Virus record (IMG/VR): IMGVR_UViG_3300037011_000287 | Location: 1-27,750 of that record | DNA: 27,750 bases | Direction: 5' to 3' (one strand) | Source of the DNA: a virus | Shown here: piece by piece, positions 1 through 6,602 of the stretch | Layout: every line of letters begins with the position of its first letter | Position numbering within the stretch: position 1 is the first letter of the stretch | Notes under the pieces: generated by a model | The model's input: the letters and a program-made list of their open reading frames with translations, nothing else | Told to the model about the DNA's origin: nothing | The model's database searches: none | Made by a program: the position numbers and the translations under genes

Positions 1-469
1 ACATCTGACCCGCCGCAGTGACCGCGCCGCCGCTCACCGTGAGGTCGTTGGCATTGGCAAGCCGATCCGTGAGGAGAAGCGCCCCATTGAGCCCCAGGCT
101 GTAGGCGCTCACAAACCCGGAGTTGAACGCCGCCCTCTGCGAGGCAAGGCTCGGCATGGCAGCCGCCGGGTTCTGCCACTGTGCATAGATCACCCCGCCG
201 CTTGTTGCACTCGGGATGCTGACTTGCGCCTCCAGCGTTTGCCCTGATAAGCTGCCCGTATCGAGGTAGTGGGACAGCAACGTTCCATCCGTGAGCGTAA
301 ACCGCAGGTCCCGCAGGTCCTCGAAGCTCCCGGCATCCGCCCCGGACCAGAACCCAGCGGGCATGTTTGCGCCCATGACCGTACAGGGCCAGTTCGGGAG
401 GGTGCCGGTGATGGTCCCAAGGGTGATCTTGGCCGCTCGGGTCCAGCCGCTCAGGAGTGTTGCCGCCAC
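1..469 (-). CDS. DUF2341-domain virion or tail protein, partial (C-terminus beyond window)
   Basis: A GTG-initiated frame opens one base after the TAG of the preceding gene and stays open to the left edge, giving 156 visible residues. The order of motifs fits the DUF2341 family: an N-terminal SGWTRAAKITLGT strand, then DLRDLRFTLTDGTLL, then a strand ending QVSIPSATSGGVIYAQWQNPAA. Family members usually read 'DIRFTDSDGTTLL ... VWVKVPSLSSG ... YMYYGNPAA' and are often followed by a LamG-like domain. DUF2341 is common in large surface and phage tail-associated proteins, so a receptor-binding or fibre role is plausible but inferred. A purine-rich AAGGCGG just upstream lies inside the end of the previous gene, which suggests translational coupling. 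The start is chosen because no ATG fits the beginning of the domain. Confidence 0.75.
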   Translation of the reverse strand, partial: MAATLLSGWTRAAKITLGTITGTLPNWPCTVMGANMPAGFWSGADAGSFEDLRDLRFTLTDGTLLSHYLDTGSLSGQTLEAQVSIPSATSGGVIYAQWQNPAAAMPSLASQRAAFNSGFVSAYSLGLNGALLLTDRLANANDLTVSGGAVTAAGQM

Positions 470-470
470 G

Positions 471-836
471 CTACGCCGCCTTCAGCGCCGTGTTGTTTGC
501 GAGCAGCGCCGCGAAGGCGTTCGTCAGGCCGTCCTTCTCAGGCGAGTCGAACACGAGGTCCACCGCCGAGGCCTTGAGCACTTGGTTCCCGGCCTTGATC
601 GCCATCTGCTTCGCCGCCGTGATGGCCGCGTTCGCCGGTGCCCCCAGGGCAACTCCCTCCGCCACCGAGATCGCCTTCAGAGCCGCCAGGGATTGCGCCG
701 ACTCGCCCAATGCCGTCAGGCTCGCCACTGCGCCGCTGAGGCTACTGCGGAACGCCTCCGAGTTTGCCCGTGCTCGCGCCACCTCTTCATCCACCTTCGC
801 ACCGAACGCCAGTTGTGCCGCGTCTGATAGTGCCAT
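471..836 (-). CDS. Small alanine-rich protein of unknown function (121 aa)
   Basis: The family is not recognised. The protein begins MALSDAAQLAFGAKVDEEVA and is mostly predicted amphipathic helix rich in Ala, Leu, Ser and Glu, with no membrane segment or cysteine. It could form a coiled-coil bundle. A strong Shine-Dalgarno site (GAGGAGGT, 6 nt spacer) precedes the ATG. The gene follows a 44-codon membrane ORF and is followed one base later by the DUF2341 gene, so it probably belongs to the distal-tail or late accessory transcript. A small tail-fibre or assembly-factor role is conceivable, but nothing in the sequence shows it. Confidence 0.72.
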   Translation of the reverse strand: MALSDAAQLAFGAKVDEEVARARANSEAFRSSLSGAVASLTALGESAQSLAALKAISVAEGVALGAPANAAITAAKQMAIKAGNQVLKASAVDLVFDSPEKDGLTNAFAALLANNTALKAA

Positions 837-848
837 CCCGGCACCTCC

Positions 849-983
849 TCAGTTTCTCGTTTTCTCCCGCGCCGCCCTCCCCGCCGCCTCCCACCGCCGC
901 CACATCGCCCGGTAGTGACAGAACCGGGCGCACCGCAACGCTACAACCCCCGCTACGATCACCCCGAGCCCCAGGACTACCAT
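849..983 (-). CDS. Small single-span membrane protein (44 aa)
   Basis: This short ORF starts MVVLGLGVIVAGVVALRC, an almost uninterrupted hydrophobic helix of about 16 residues. It is followed by a strongly basic, Trp-containing tail (RAMWRRWEAAGRAARE), the positive-inside arrangement of an N-out, one-span membrane peptide. It fills the gap between the tiny ORF ending at 985 and the gene starting at 836, and its TGA abuts the Shine-Dalgarno site of that next gene. The upstream ribosome site is weak (GGGTGAA). Size and topology resemble small holin-like or phage membrane accessory proteins, but there is no family evidence. It could also be a spurious ORF. Confidence 0.45.
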   Translation of the reverse strand: MVVLGLGVIVAGVVALRCARFCHYRAMWRRWEAAGRAAREKTRN

Positions 984-984
984 A

Positions 985-1068
985 TCAGTTCACCCACGGC
1001 CCGACCGCGATCCCCGTCTCGCACTCCAGCACCTTGTGCCCGTTGAGCGGCACTGTCACGTAGATCAT
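985..1068 (-). CDS. Possible 27-aa microprotein
   Basis: An ATG preceded by CCCGGTGG opens a 27-codon frame (MIYVTVPLNGHK... ending AVGPWVN) between the secreted-protein gene ending at 1087 and the membrane ORF starting at 983, with one base separating its stop from the next ATG. The tight head-to-tail packing and non-random composition are the only support. It could be a translated leader for the membrane peptide or simply chance. Confidence 0.25.
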   Translation of the reverse strand: MIYVTVPLNGHKVLECETGIAVGPWVN

Positions 1069-1086
1069 CCACCGGGTCCACGGGTT

Positions 1087-1437
1087 TCACGTCGGGAAGA
1101 GCGCCGTGATGTACGGGGCCGTCCAGCTCAGCCCGAAGTCCGTCCGCACGCTGAACTCGCTCGGGGCCAAGCGCCGCATTGTCCGATCCCGCAAGGTCCC
1201 CAATACGTACAGTTCACAGCTCTCGGAGCAGTTGATCTCAGTCACCAGGTAGTAGGGGATCTCGAAGCCTGTATGCAGCCACTCCCGGACGCAGGACACC
1301 TGCACCGCCGTGATCTTCTGCTTCCCCACCTCATCCGTCGTCCCCGGGTGCTTCGTCATCCTCCCCGCCCCCGCCGTCCCGCACATGATCGCAACCACCA
1401 TCACCACAAGCATCCCGCGCCTTGCCGTCGCCTTCAT
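1087..1437 (-). CDS. Putative secreted protein with signal peptide (116 aa)
   Basis: The N-terminus has a classical signal peptide: a basic start (MKATARRG), a hydrophobic core (MLVVMVVAIMCG) and a small-residue cleavage region (TAGAG, about residue 25). The mature part is about 90 residues with three cysteines (VSCVREW, NCSESCELY), which could form disulfides outside the cytoplasm. No lipobox of the usual form is present. A GAGG motif 9 nt upstream supports the start. It lies next to a two-span membrane protein downstream of the tail genes, a position where lysis or envelope-interaction genes are often found. No spanin or lysin signature was recognised, so the function is unknown. Confidence 0.68.
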   Translation of the reverse strand: MKATARRGMLVVMVVAIMCGTAGAGRMTKHPGTTDEVGKQKITAVQVSCVREWLHTGFEIPYYLVTEINCSESCELYVLGTLRDRTMRRLAPSEFSVRTDFGLSWTAPYITALFPT

Positions 1438-1468
1438 CCCTCATCACCTCGCCTTTTCCGTTCCCGTC

Positions 1469-1510
1469 GTTCTCAGTGTCTCTGTGTTCTCTGTGTCTGG
1501 CCTTCGCCGT
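1469..1510 (-). repeat. Dispersed purine-rich repeat, CACAGAG variant, translated at a C-terminus
   Basis: The copy encodes the last residues (TQRTQRH) of the 1473-2090 membrane protein and extends past its stop towards the gene starting at 1437. Confidence 0.8.
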
Positions 1511-2090
1511 CCCCCTCGACCCCGTTCCTCTTGTCCGTCTCTTCCTCCACCGCCCTGTCGTGGGCCTGCCTTGCCTCCTCCAGGGCCTTGTCCTGCTCAG
1601 CCACGACTTCCCCGAACGCCGCCTCCGCCACCACCGCAGCCCGCTTCGCCCTCTCGCACGTCGGCTGCAGCACGGTGATGAACTCGACCATCTGCCCCTG
1701 TTGCAGGACGATGCAGTCGCCCTGGACGGTGCCGATCCCCTGCCTCTCAAGGTCGTCGAGCAGCTCGCCCCACGCCGTGTCTGTTGCGGGGGCCACAGAG
1801 TTCACCAGCAAAGTCTTGACTGACATCGAGGTCCAGGCGGGCAGGTCCTCAGGATAGACGATCAGCCCTTCGCCGATGCACCAGCCTGCCACTGCTACCA
1901 CGATCAGCCCGAGACACAGCGTCCACAGCATGAGCCCGCCCCTTCTCATCCGCTTCCCCTCCGCCAGTGCCCGGCATTCTGCCCGTCCTCTCTGCTCCCA
2001 CCTCCGCAGGTACTTCACCAGCGGCGCCGCCAGCACCCCGATCCCGAGCCCGACGAGTCCCGCCGTCACCACGATCAGCAATCCGCTCAT
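1473..2090 (-). CDS. Two-span membrane protein with coiled coil (205 aa); paralogue of the 2136-2339 product
   Basis: Two hydrophobic segments are evident: about residues 4-25 (LLIVVTAGLVGLGIGVLAAP) and about 53-75 (LMLWTLCLGLIVVAVAGWCIG), joined by a basic loop. A soluble domain follows (about residues 90-150: SVKTLL ... DTAWGELLDDLERQG ... VQGDCIVLQQGQMVEF), then a helical, charged, probably coiled-coil stretch (VVAEQDKALEEARQAHDRAVEEE). The last 10 or so residues (GEGQTQRTQRH) are encoded by a copy of the dispersed repeat. The soluble domain clearly resembles the small ORF immediately upstream (2136-2339). A Shine-Dalgarno site AAGGAGG supports the ATG. A membrane-associated accessory role is inferred; spanin or holin identity cannot be claimed. 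Confidence 0.72.
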   Translation of the reverse strand: MSGLLIVVTAGLVGLGIGVLAAPLVKYLRRWEQRGRAECRALAEGKRMRRGGLMLWTLCLGLIVVAVAGWCIGEGLIVYPEDLPAWTSMSVKTLLVNSVAPATDTAWGELLDDLERQGIGTVQGDCIVLQQGQMVEFITVLQPTCERAKRAAVVAEAAFGEVVAEQDKALEEARQAHDRAVEEETDKRNGVEGDGEGQTQRTQRH

Positions 2091-2107
2091 ACCTTTCTCC
2101 TCCTTCG

Positions 2108-2159
2108 CCTTTCTCCGCGGCCGTTCTCCGCGTTCTCAGCGTCTCTGCGTTGAAGCCGT
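2108..2159 (-). repeat. Dispersed purine-rich repeat
   Basis: Near-full copy with core AACGCAGAGACGCTGAGA on the minus strand. It carries the end of the 2136 ORF and runs to the Shine-Dalgarno region of the gene starting at 2090. Confidence 0.85.
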
Positions 2160-2339
2160 CTTCCTCGCCGCCTCACACGCCGGCACGAGCTTCCACAGGA
2201 ACTCCAGCACCTGCTCCTGCCCCAGCACGATCTTGTCGCCCTGCACCACGCCGTCCTTTTCCAACTCCGCCAGCAGGTCCGGCCAAGCGTCGGCGACTGC
2301 CGGCTCGACGTAGCTCTTCATCACCGCGGAGATCGCCAT
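2136..2339 (-). CDS. Small protein or gene fragment homologous to the domain in the adjacent membrane protein (67 aa)
   Basis: The segment YVEPAVADAWPDLLAELEKDG-VVQGDKIVLGQEQVLEFL aligns with VAPATDTAWGELLDDLERQG--VQGDCIVLQQGQMVEF in the downstream gene. The similarity continues upstream of the ATG: APAWQSM precedes this ORF in frame and LPAWTSM occupies the same place in the paralogue. The annotated ATG may therefore be internal to a longer original gene, with the upstream part now in the +1-related frame of the 2173-2550 ORF. No good Shine-Dalgarno site lies at normal spacing before 2339. The C-terminus (TASTQRR) is encoded by the dispersed repeat. It could be an independently translated small protein or the 3' part of a frameshifted gene. 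Confidence 0.5.
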   Translation of the reverse strand: MAISAVMKSYVEPAVADAWPDLLAELEKDGVVQGDKIVLGQEQVLEFLWKLVPACEAARKTASTQRR

Positions 2340-2550
2340 GGACTGCCACGCCGGCGCCTTCCCCTTCCCGCATCCCCAGCGCCTCCCGCAACTCGCCGAT
2401 CCAGGCCTCCGATACTGTCAGGACGATCCTCCCTCTCTCAATCTCTAACCCGATGTCCGGCGGGAAGTCCACCGGCAGGTTCAGCACCAGGTTGCCCTTG
2501 CGCCTCACACATTCGACCTTCCCCGAGAGCGTCGCCCAAACCGATCTCAT
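2173..2550 (-). CDS. Small unknown protein; 3' half overlaps the next ORF and may be out of frame
   Basis: The start at 2550 has GGAGG 8 nt upstream. The first 55 or so residues (MRSVWATLSGKVECVRRKGN ... IERGRIVLTVSEAWIGELREALGM) look like a real folded domain with beta character. Beyond that the frame becomes Gly/Arg/Ala-rich low complexity (GSRRRLAGPAGG, GAGAGAGVPVEA), typical of an out-of-frame shadow of the overlapping 2136-2339 ORF. Either this gene truly ends at 2173 with an unstructured tail, or an indel around 2340-2380 (a G/A-run stretch) has separated two parts of one gene. Function is unknown. Confidence 0.5.
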   Translation of the reverse strand: MRSVWATLSGKVECVRRKGNLVLNLPVDFPPDIGLEIERGRIVLTVSEAWIGELREALGMREGEGAGVAVHGDLRGDEELRRAGSRRRLAGPAGGVGKGRRGAGRQDRAGAGAGAGVPVEARAGV

Positions 2551-2562
2551 GCTCCTCACCTC

Positions 2563-2593
2563 CGGCCGTTCTCTGTGTCTGTCTTTGCCTTCC
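2563..2593 (-). repeat. Dispersed purine-rich repeat, short copy
   Basis: Truncated copy of the CACAGAGA-type repeat filling the gap between the 2605-4848 gene and the gene starting at 2550. Confidence 0.7.
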
Positions 2594-2604
2594 CTCTTCC
2601 CCCC

Positions 2605-4848
2605 TCACACCGGCGGCTCCACCGGTGGCCCCTTCAGGTCCGCCTCCAATGTCTGCCAGTACCGCCCGTCCTCCCGAATGCCCCACCGCTTGTCCAGTAT
2701 CCGGTAGACGCTGCCCTGGACGATGTTCAGGCTCGCGTCCACATAGACCTCGGCTCCATCTCCCGGCATGATGCTGGGCCGATCATACTCCGTCCAGCTC
2801 ACCAGGCTGTCCATGCAGACAACCTCATCCCAGATCCGCACCGCGATGCTGTTCAGGTCATCGCCGCTCGGGTAGCTGTCATAGCGCGTCCACAGATCGC
2901 CGATGAACCGGGCCACCGCCGCATCGCTCCAGCTCGCATCATCGTGCATAACCCTCGCCGCCGCGGCGACGCCCTCACCCACCATCACCTGCAGCAGGTT
3001 GACGAAGTCGCCGGTGCTACGGGTATGCCGGAAGTCATGGATCATGTTGTGGGCCGTTCCGGCCTCCGAGACCGTCCAGACATCGTTCAGGCCCATCGGC
3101 TCATAGCGCCGCAGGAATGCGATGCCCAGCGGCGTGATCCCCCATTCGAGGCAGCGCAGTCTGCAGATCTCATCCAGCGCCGAGGGCACCCTCACCTGCG
3201 GCCCAAAGCACAGCTTTCTTCTCCCCCGCCGGATGCTCGTGGGCAGATAGTACAGCGCCCCCATTTCGGCAAAGCTGATCGCCTCATCCACCCCGATGAG
3301 CCCGGGCGGGACGCCCGCGCGGTTCAAGATGTGCTCGAAGGCATCGTCTACCGGCCATCCCTCATAGCTGCAGTGCCAGCCCATGCACTTCTTCCGCAGC
3401 CGCGCCGATGCCATGTCCGCACAGCTCACATGCCCCTCGCTTTGCCCCTCATGGCGCCTTTTCTTCGGCGGCAAAGCATAACCCACAAACTGCGGGTGCC
3501 AGGTGATGGCGTCCCCCTCCGGCATGGCCCCGATGGAGACCCCGACCTTCGCGTTCGGCCGGATCTCGTTCAGCACGTATCCCGGCTTGCAGATGTAGTC
3601 AATGTCCACAGTCGCGCCCTTGTAGCTCCTGTCCACGTGCCCCGAGACCGTCAGCGTCCGAAAGGTCTCCTCACCGCTCGTCAGCTCCACCGGGTCGCTG
3701 TCCGCGCCGCCGATGGTCGCCAGGCGGTACTCCTGCACGTTGTACAGCGCGGCCCGCTTGCTCCGGTCGCTCGCCGCGAAGGTCACCTTCGGCCGCTTCT
3801 GATCGCTGTCGCCGCCGTTCACATCCACCGCGACGCTGAGCGTCGTCCCCGTCGGCGCCGAACCAATCAGCCGATACAGGGGCGAGTTGCTCTCGGGCGG
3901 GTCGGTCCCCCGGATGTAGAACGCCCTCGGGTACAGGTCCGCCGTCGCCGGCGCCTGCAGCGGCCAGACTCCCACCAGCCCGGGGTGCCCGGTGATGTTC
4001 ACGGTCACGTTTCCCGTGTCGGCCAGGGCGAAGTCCAGATAGTCCCCGTTGTGCAGCCACTGCCCGCAGAACACCCACGGCTCGTTCTGCTTGTCCGTCC
4101 TCACCAGCAGCGCGCCGTCGAGGTACTCGATCCGCAGGGCGAGCAGGCTCGCCTTCCGCTGGGGCCCTGAGTTCCCCGGTGCGCACCCGACATTCAGATG
4201 GTCCAGCACGGTCCAGTATGTGTCACCCGTCCGCTTCCCCATCAGGTACGGGTGCGACTGCCAGCCGGTCCGCCCCTGGGCCGTCCCCATGATCCCCGCG
4301 TCGCCGTTGCTGGGGAAGCCGATGCAAAACTGCTCCCCGCTCGTGGCGCCCTCCAGGATGAACTCCACTGCCGCGGCCTCCGTCTCCAGGGGGCTGCCCG
4401 GCATCCGCCAGACGTAGACCTGCATGTTCGGCGCGAGCTCATCAACGCTGGTCACCTGCCCCCAAGCGTTCGCCGCATAGCGCCCTGGCCGGCCGTCGTA
4501 GTATTCCAGCAGCCCCCCGCCCATGACGCCCAGGACGCCACTCGCCGCGCTCTGCCGCCACAGCCCCTTGTTGACCGCCCACTGCCCCGCGCCGGAGCCC
4601 AGCTCCATCGGCGCCGCCGCGTAGGTCATAATCGGCGCGATGCAGTTGAGTTTGGTGATGTGCTCGAAGACCCCCTCATACCACCACCCATACATGCCTC
4701 CCACATCCGGCGTCCGTTGGTCCAGGGCGAGGGTGTTGCGCGGCTCGTCGGCCGTCCAGTCCCGCCCGACGCCCAGGGTCGTGATCATGCCGTCGCAGTG
4801 CGCCGCATCTACGATGATCTTGACCGCCGCCCTGGCATACCTACTCAT
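2605..4848 (-). CDS. Large distal-tail or baseplate protein (747 aa)
   Basis: Long, well-coded gene three genes after the tape measure. It begins MSRYARAAVKIIVDAAHCDG with AGGGA 7 nt upstream. The middle part is beta-rich (residues about 130-420, e.g. VTVNITGHPGLVGVWPLQAP and LTVSGHVDRSYKGATVDIDY). The C-terminal part has a cysteine-rich stretch (KKCMGWHCSYEGW) followed by DAFEHILNRAGVPPGLIGV and ALDEICRLRCLEWGITPLG. That layout (an ILxxAG helix, then a domain with 'LxxIxxxxG') is reminiscent of baseplate hub or gp44-like domains of long-tailed phages. The resemblance is inferred from pattern, not a confident family match. A role in the tail tip or baseplate is likely from position and length. 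Confidence 0.75.
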   Translation of the reverse strand: MSRYARAAVKIIVDAAHCDGMITTLGVGRDWTADEPRNTLALDQRTPDVGGMYGWWYEGVFEHITKLNCIAPIMTYAAAPMELGSGAGQWAVNKGLWRQSAASGVLGVMGGGLLEYYDGRPGRYAANAWGQVTSVDELAPNMQVYVWRMPGSPLETEAAAVEFILEGATSGEQFCIGFPSNGDAGIMGTAQGRTGWQSHPYLMGKRTGDTYWTVLDHLNVGCAPGNSGPQRKASLLALRIEYLDGALLVRTDKQNEPWVFCGQWLHNGDYLDFALADTGNVTVNITGHPGLVGVWPLQAPATADLYPRAFYIRGTDPPESNSPLYRLIGSAPTGTTLSVAVDVNGGDSDQKRPKVTFAASDRSKRAALYNVQEYRLATIGGADSDPVELTSGEETFRTLTVSGHVDRSYKGATVDIDYICKPGYVLNEIRPNAKVGVSIGAMPEGDAITWHPQFVGYALPPKKRRHEGQSEGHVSCADMASARLRKKCMGWHCSYEGWPVDDAFEHILNRAGVPPGLIGVDEAISFAEMGALYYLPTSIRRGRRKLCFGPQVRVPSALDEICRLRCLEWGITPLGIAFLRRYEPMGLNDVWTVSEAGTAHNMIHDFRHTRSTGDFVNLLQVMVGEGVAAAARVMHDDASWSDAAVARFIGDLWTRYDSYPSGDDLNSIAVRIWDEVVCMDSLVSWTEYDRPSIMPGDGAEVYVDASLNIVQGSVYRILDKRWGIREDGRYWQTLEADLKGPPVEPPV

Positions 4849-4867
4849 GTGCCGTTCCCTCTATCCT

Positions 4868-4890
4868 CGCCTTTCTCTGTGTCTCCGTTG
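4868..4890 (-). repeat. Dispersed purine-rich repeat, truncated copy
   Basis: Short CACAGAGA-type copy in the 146-nt gap 4849-4994. The rest of that gap holds the adjoining palindrome and the ATTCATC tandem repeat; no gene was seen. Confidence 0.65.
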
Positions 4891-4908
4891 CGCCCGGCAC
4901 GGGCGCAA
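4888..4908. repeat. Perfect 9-bp inverted repeat with 3-nt loop
   Basis: TTGCGCCCG and CGGGCGCAA flank GCA. The hairpin lies at the edge of a dispersed-repeat copy (4868-4890) in the gap between two tail genes, where that copy would normally continue into the GTTGAAGCC end, so the palindrome may have inserted into or replaced the repeat end. Confidence 0.7.
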
Positions 4909-4948
4909 TGGTTCACTGCCCTGGCCCTGGCCTTCGCCTTGCCCCTTG

Positions 4949-4988
4949 CCTTCAACTCATCATTCATCATTCATCATTCATCATTGCC
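4949..4988. repeat. 7-bp tandem repeat (ATTCATC)n
   Basis: About four units of ATTCATC flanked by CCTTCA-A and GCC, in the gap after the 4995-6599 gene. A nearly identical block with the same flanks occurs at 13851-13891. Confidence 0.85.
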
Positions 4989-4994
4989 TTCCCC

Positions 4995-6599
4995 TCACCC
5001 GACCGCCCCCTGCGCATCCCAGCTCACTCCTCCATCCTCGCTCGTGAACAGGTACAGCAGCCCGTCCTCCGCGCCGGCCCCGATGACGTAAATGACCGAG
5101 CCCCCGGAGGTCGCCCGGGCCGCCGCATAGGTCCGCGAGTTGTCCACCAGGACCGCCGTCCCCGGCACCGAGATGCCCTCGATGATCCGGTTGTGCATCA
5201 GGTCGCCACCGGAGTCCGGGTAGGCATAGCCGGGCACCAGCGTCCCAGGCTGGACGTACATGCCGATGTCTCCTTGGGCCTGCACCCGCGCCTTGATGAT
5301 CCCGACGAAGCTGTACTCGCGGTTGGCCACCTGCACGCCGGCGATGCTCAGCGAGATCGCGGCGCACGTCGCCCCCAGATCCTGGTTTGAGACCCCGTAG
5401 TACCAGCCCTTCTCAAGCAGCGCGTCCGTGCGCCAGAAGCCCTGAGCGTCCGGCGTGTAGGACCCGACGCGCGAGTACGTCCCCTCCGCGGTCTCGCACT
5501 GATACAGCCACACCAGGCCGGTCAGACGCTTACGGGCGCTGCCCTGGTACAGCAGCCCGCAGAGCTTGCCGCGCGGGAAGACCGTGTAGTACAGGTCGTG
5601 CGGCACCCCCGCGGCGTAGTGGTAGGTGCCCACGCAGACCGCGCCGTACAGGTTCGACTGCCTTTGGTGCTGCACGTCCCAAAAGTGCAGGGAGGGCGCG
5701 AAGTAGGCGTCGTCAGCGTCCTTGTTGCCCGCCGCGTTCAGAGGGTCAAGCCAGGTCGTCTGCCAGCCCTCGCACAGACCCATCTCCGTCGCAAGCCGGT
5801 TCGCGTCCTTCGCGTAGTTGAGTTCGTCCTCGGCCTCGCTCTCCGGGTCGTGCTGGGCGTATTGAATGTACTGCAACCCCAACTGCTCTTCCCGGAAGCG
5901 CCTGTATCCGGGGTCAATCTCCAGCGCCCGCTTGCCGTCTACGAAGCCGCCGAGGCCGAACCAGCAGGCATCGCGCCAGTCCCAGGCTCGCTTGTTGTGG
6001 GTGATGATGATGGAGGGGTGCCCGGTGCCGGGGCTGACCTCAGGCCAGGTTGACTTGTAGGCCGAACCGTAGGTGCTACTGCTAGGCCCGGTGACATACC
6101 CCCCTGTAAGCACGAGGGCATCGTCGCCTGCCGTCCAATCGGCGAGTTCCGAGGCATTGTTCCAGGGCCATTCACTCGTGACCCCGTTCGCCGTAACCTC
6201 TGTGCGCAGATTCCGGGCGGTATCGCCGGTGGTTCCTACCCACCTTGCCCAGAGTTCAGCGGTATCCCACTGCTCCGCTGCGAGGTCGGTGAATGTCCCA
6301 CTGGCCTTGCTCACACCGTCAACGAAAATCTCCCAGGCGATGTCATCTCCGGCCACCGTCAGCTCAATTCGCCCGGTCCCGTCGGACCCCCCGTTGTAGG
6401 GGGTCAGGTAAATCCAACCAACCTCGTGTGTGGTGTATCTCCAGCAGTCGAAGCCGTATCCGGTCATCCGCGCTACGGTGATGTAGTAACTCTCGTCCGG
6501 CGTGCCTACAACGATAGCTGCGTAGGTGTTCGTGCTCCCTGGTGTAGAGTAAGGGTTACAGGCCAGGTCCGCCTCTATTGCCGTGACGGTGAGGGCCAT
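4995..6599 (-). CDS. Distal-tail protein with C-terminal Asp-box (534 aa)
   Basis: Starts MALTVTAIEADLACNP three bases after the stop of the previous gene, with GGAG inside that gene 6 nt from the ATG, so the two are probably translationally coupled. Residues about 1-180 are beta-rich, with a concanavalin-like feel (WEIFVDGVSKASGTF). A Trp/Tyr-rich central region (RAWDWRDACWFGLGGF, HFWDVQHQRQSNLYG) follows, and the C-terminus ends with one Asp-box/BNR-like motif (TSEDGGVSWDAQG). Asp-boxes decorate beta-propellers and carbohydrate-interacting tail proteins, so host-surface binding is a reasonable inference. No complete sialidase-like propeller is visible. It could equally be a structural baseplate upper-protein homologue. 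Confidence 0.72.
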   Translation of the reverse strand: MALTVTAIEADLACNPYSTPGSTNTYAAIVVGTPDESYYITVARMTGYGFDCWRYTTHEVGWIYLTPYNGGSDGTGRIELTVAGDDIAWEIFVDGVSKASGTFTDLAAEQWDTAELWARWVGTTGDTARNLRTEVTANGVTSEWPWNNASELADWTAGDDALVLTGGYVTGPSSSTYGSAYKSTWPEVSPGTGHPSIIITHNKRAWDWRDACWFGLGGFVDGKRALEIDPGYRRFREEQLGLQYIQYAQHDPESEAEDELNYAKDANRLATEMGLCEGWQTTWLDPLNAAGNKDADDAYFAPSLHFWDVQHQRQSNLYGAVCVGTYHYAAGVPHDLYYTVFPRGKLCGLLYQGSARKRLTGLVWLYQCETAEGTYSRVGSYTPDAQGFWRTDALLEKGWYYGVSNQDLGATCAAISLSIAGVQVANREYSFVGIIKARVQAQGDIGMYVQPGTLVPGYAYPDSGGDLMHNRIIEGISVPGTAVLVDNSRTYAAARATSGGSVIYVIGAGAEDGLLYLFTSEDGGVSWDAQGAVG

Positions 6600-6602
6600 T
6601 GC

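Noticed and set aside
1087-2090. Spanin or holin assignment for the small secreted and membrane proteins
   Set aside because: The topology is compatible, but no lipobox, Rz-like pair, holin family motif or neighbouring endolysin was found.
2575-4170. Plus-strand ORF of 531 codons antisense to the 747-aa tail gene
   Set aside because: Antisense shadow with His/Arg/Pro-rich composition and no ribosome site; the minus-strand gene has normal composition.
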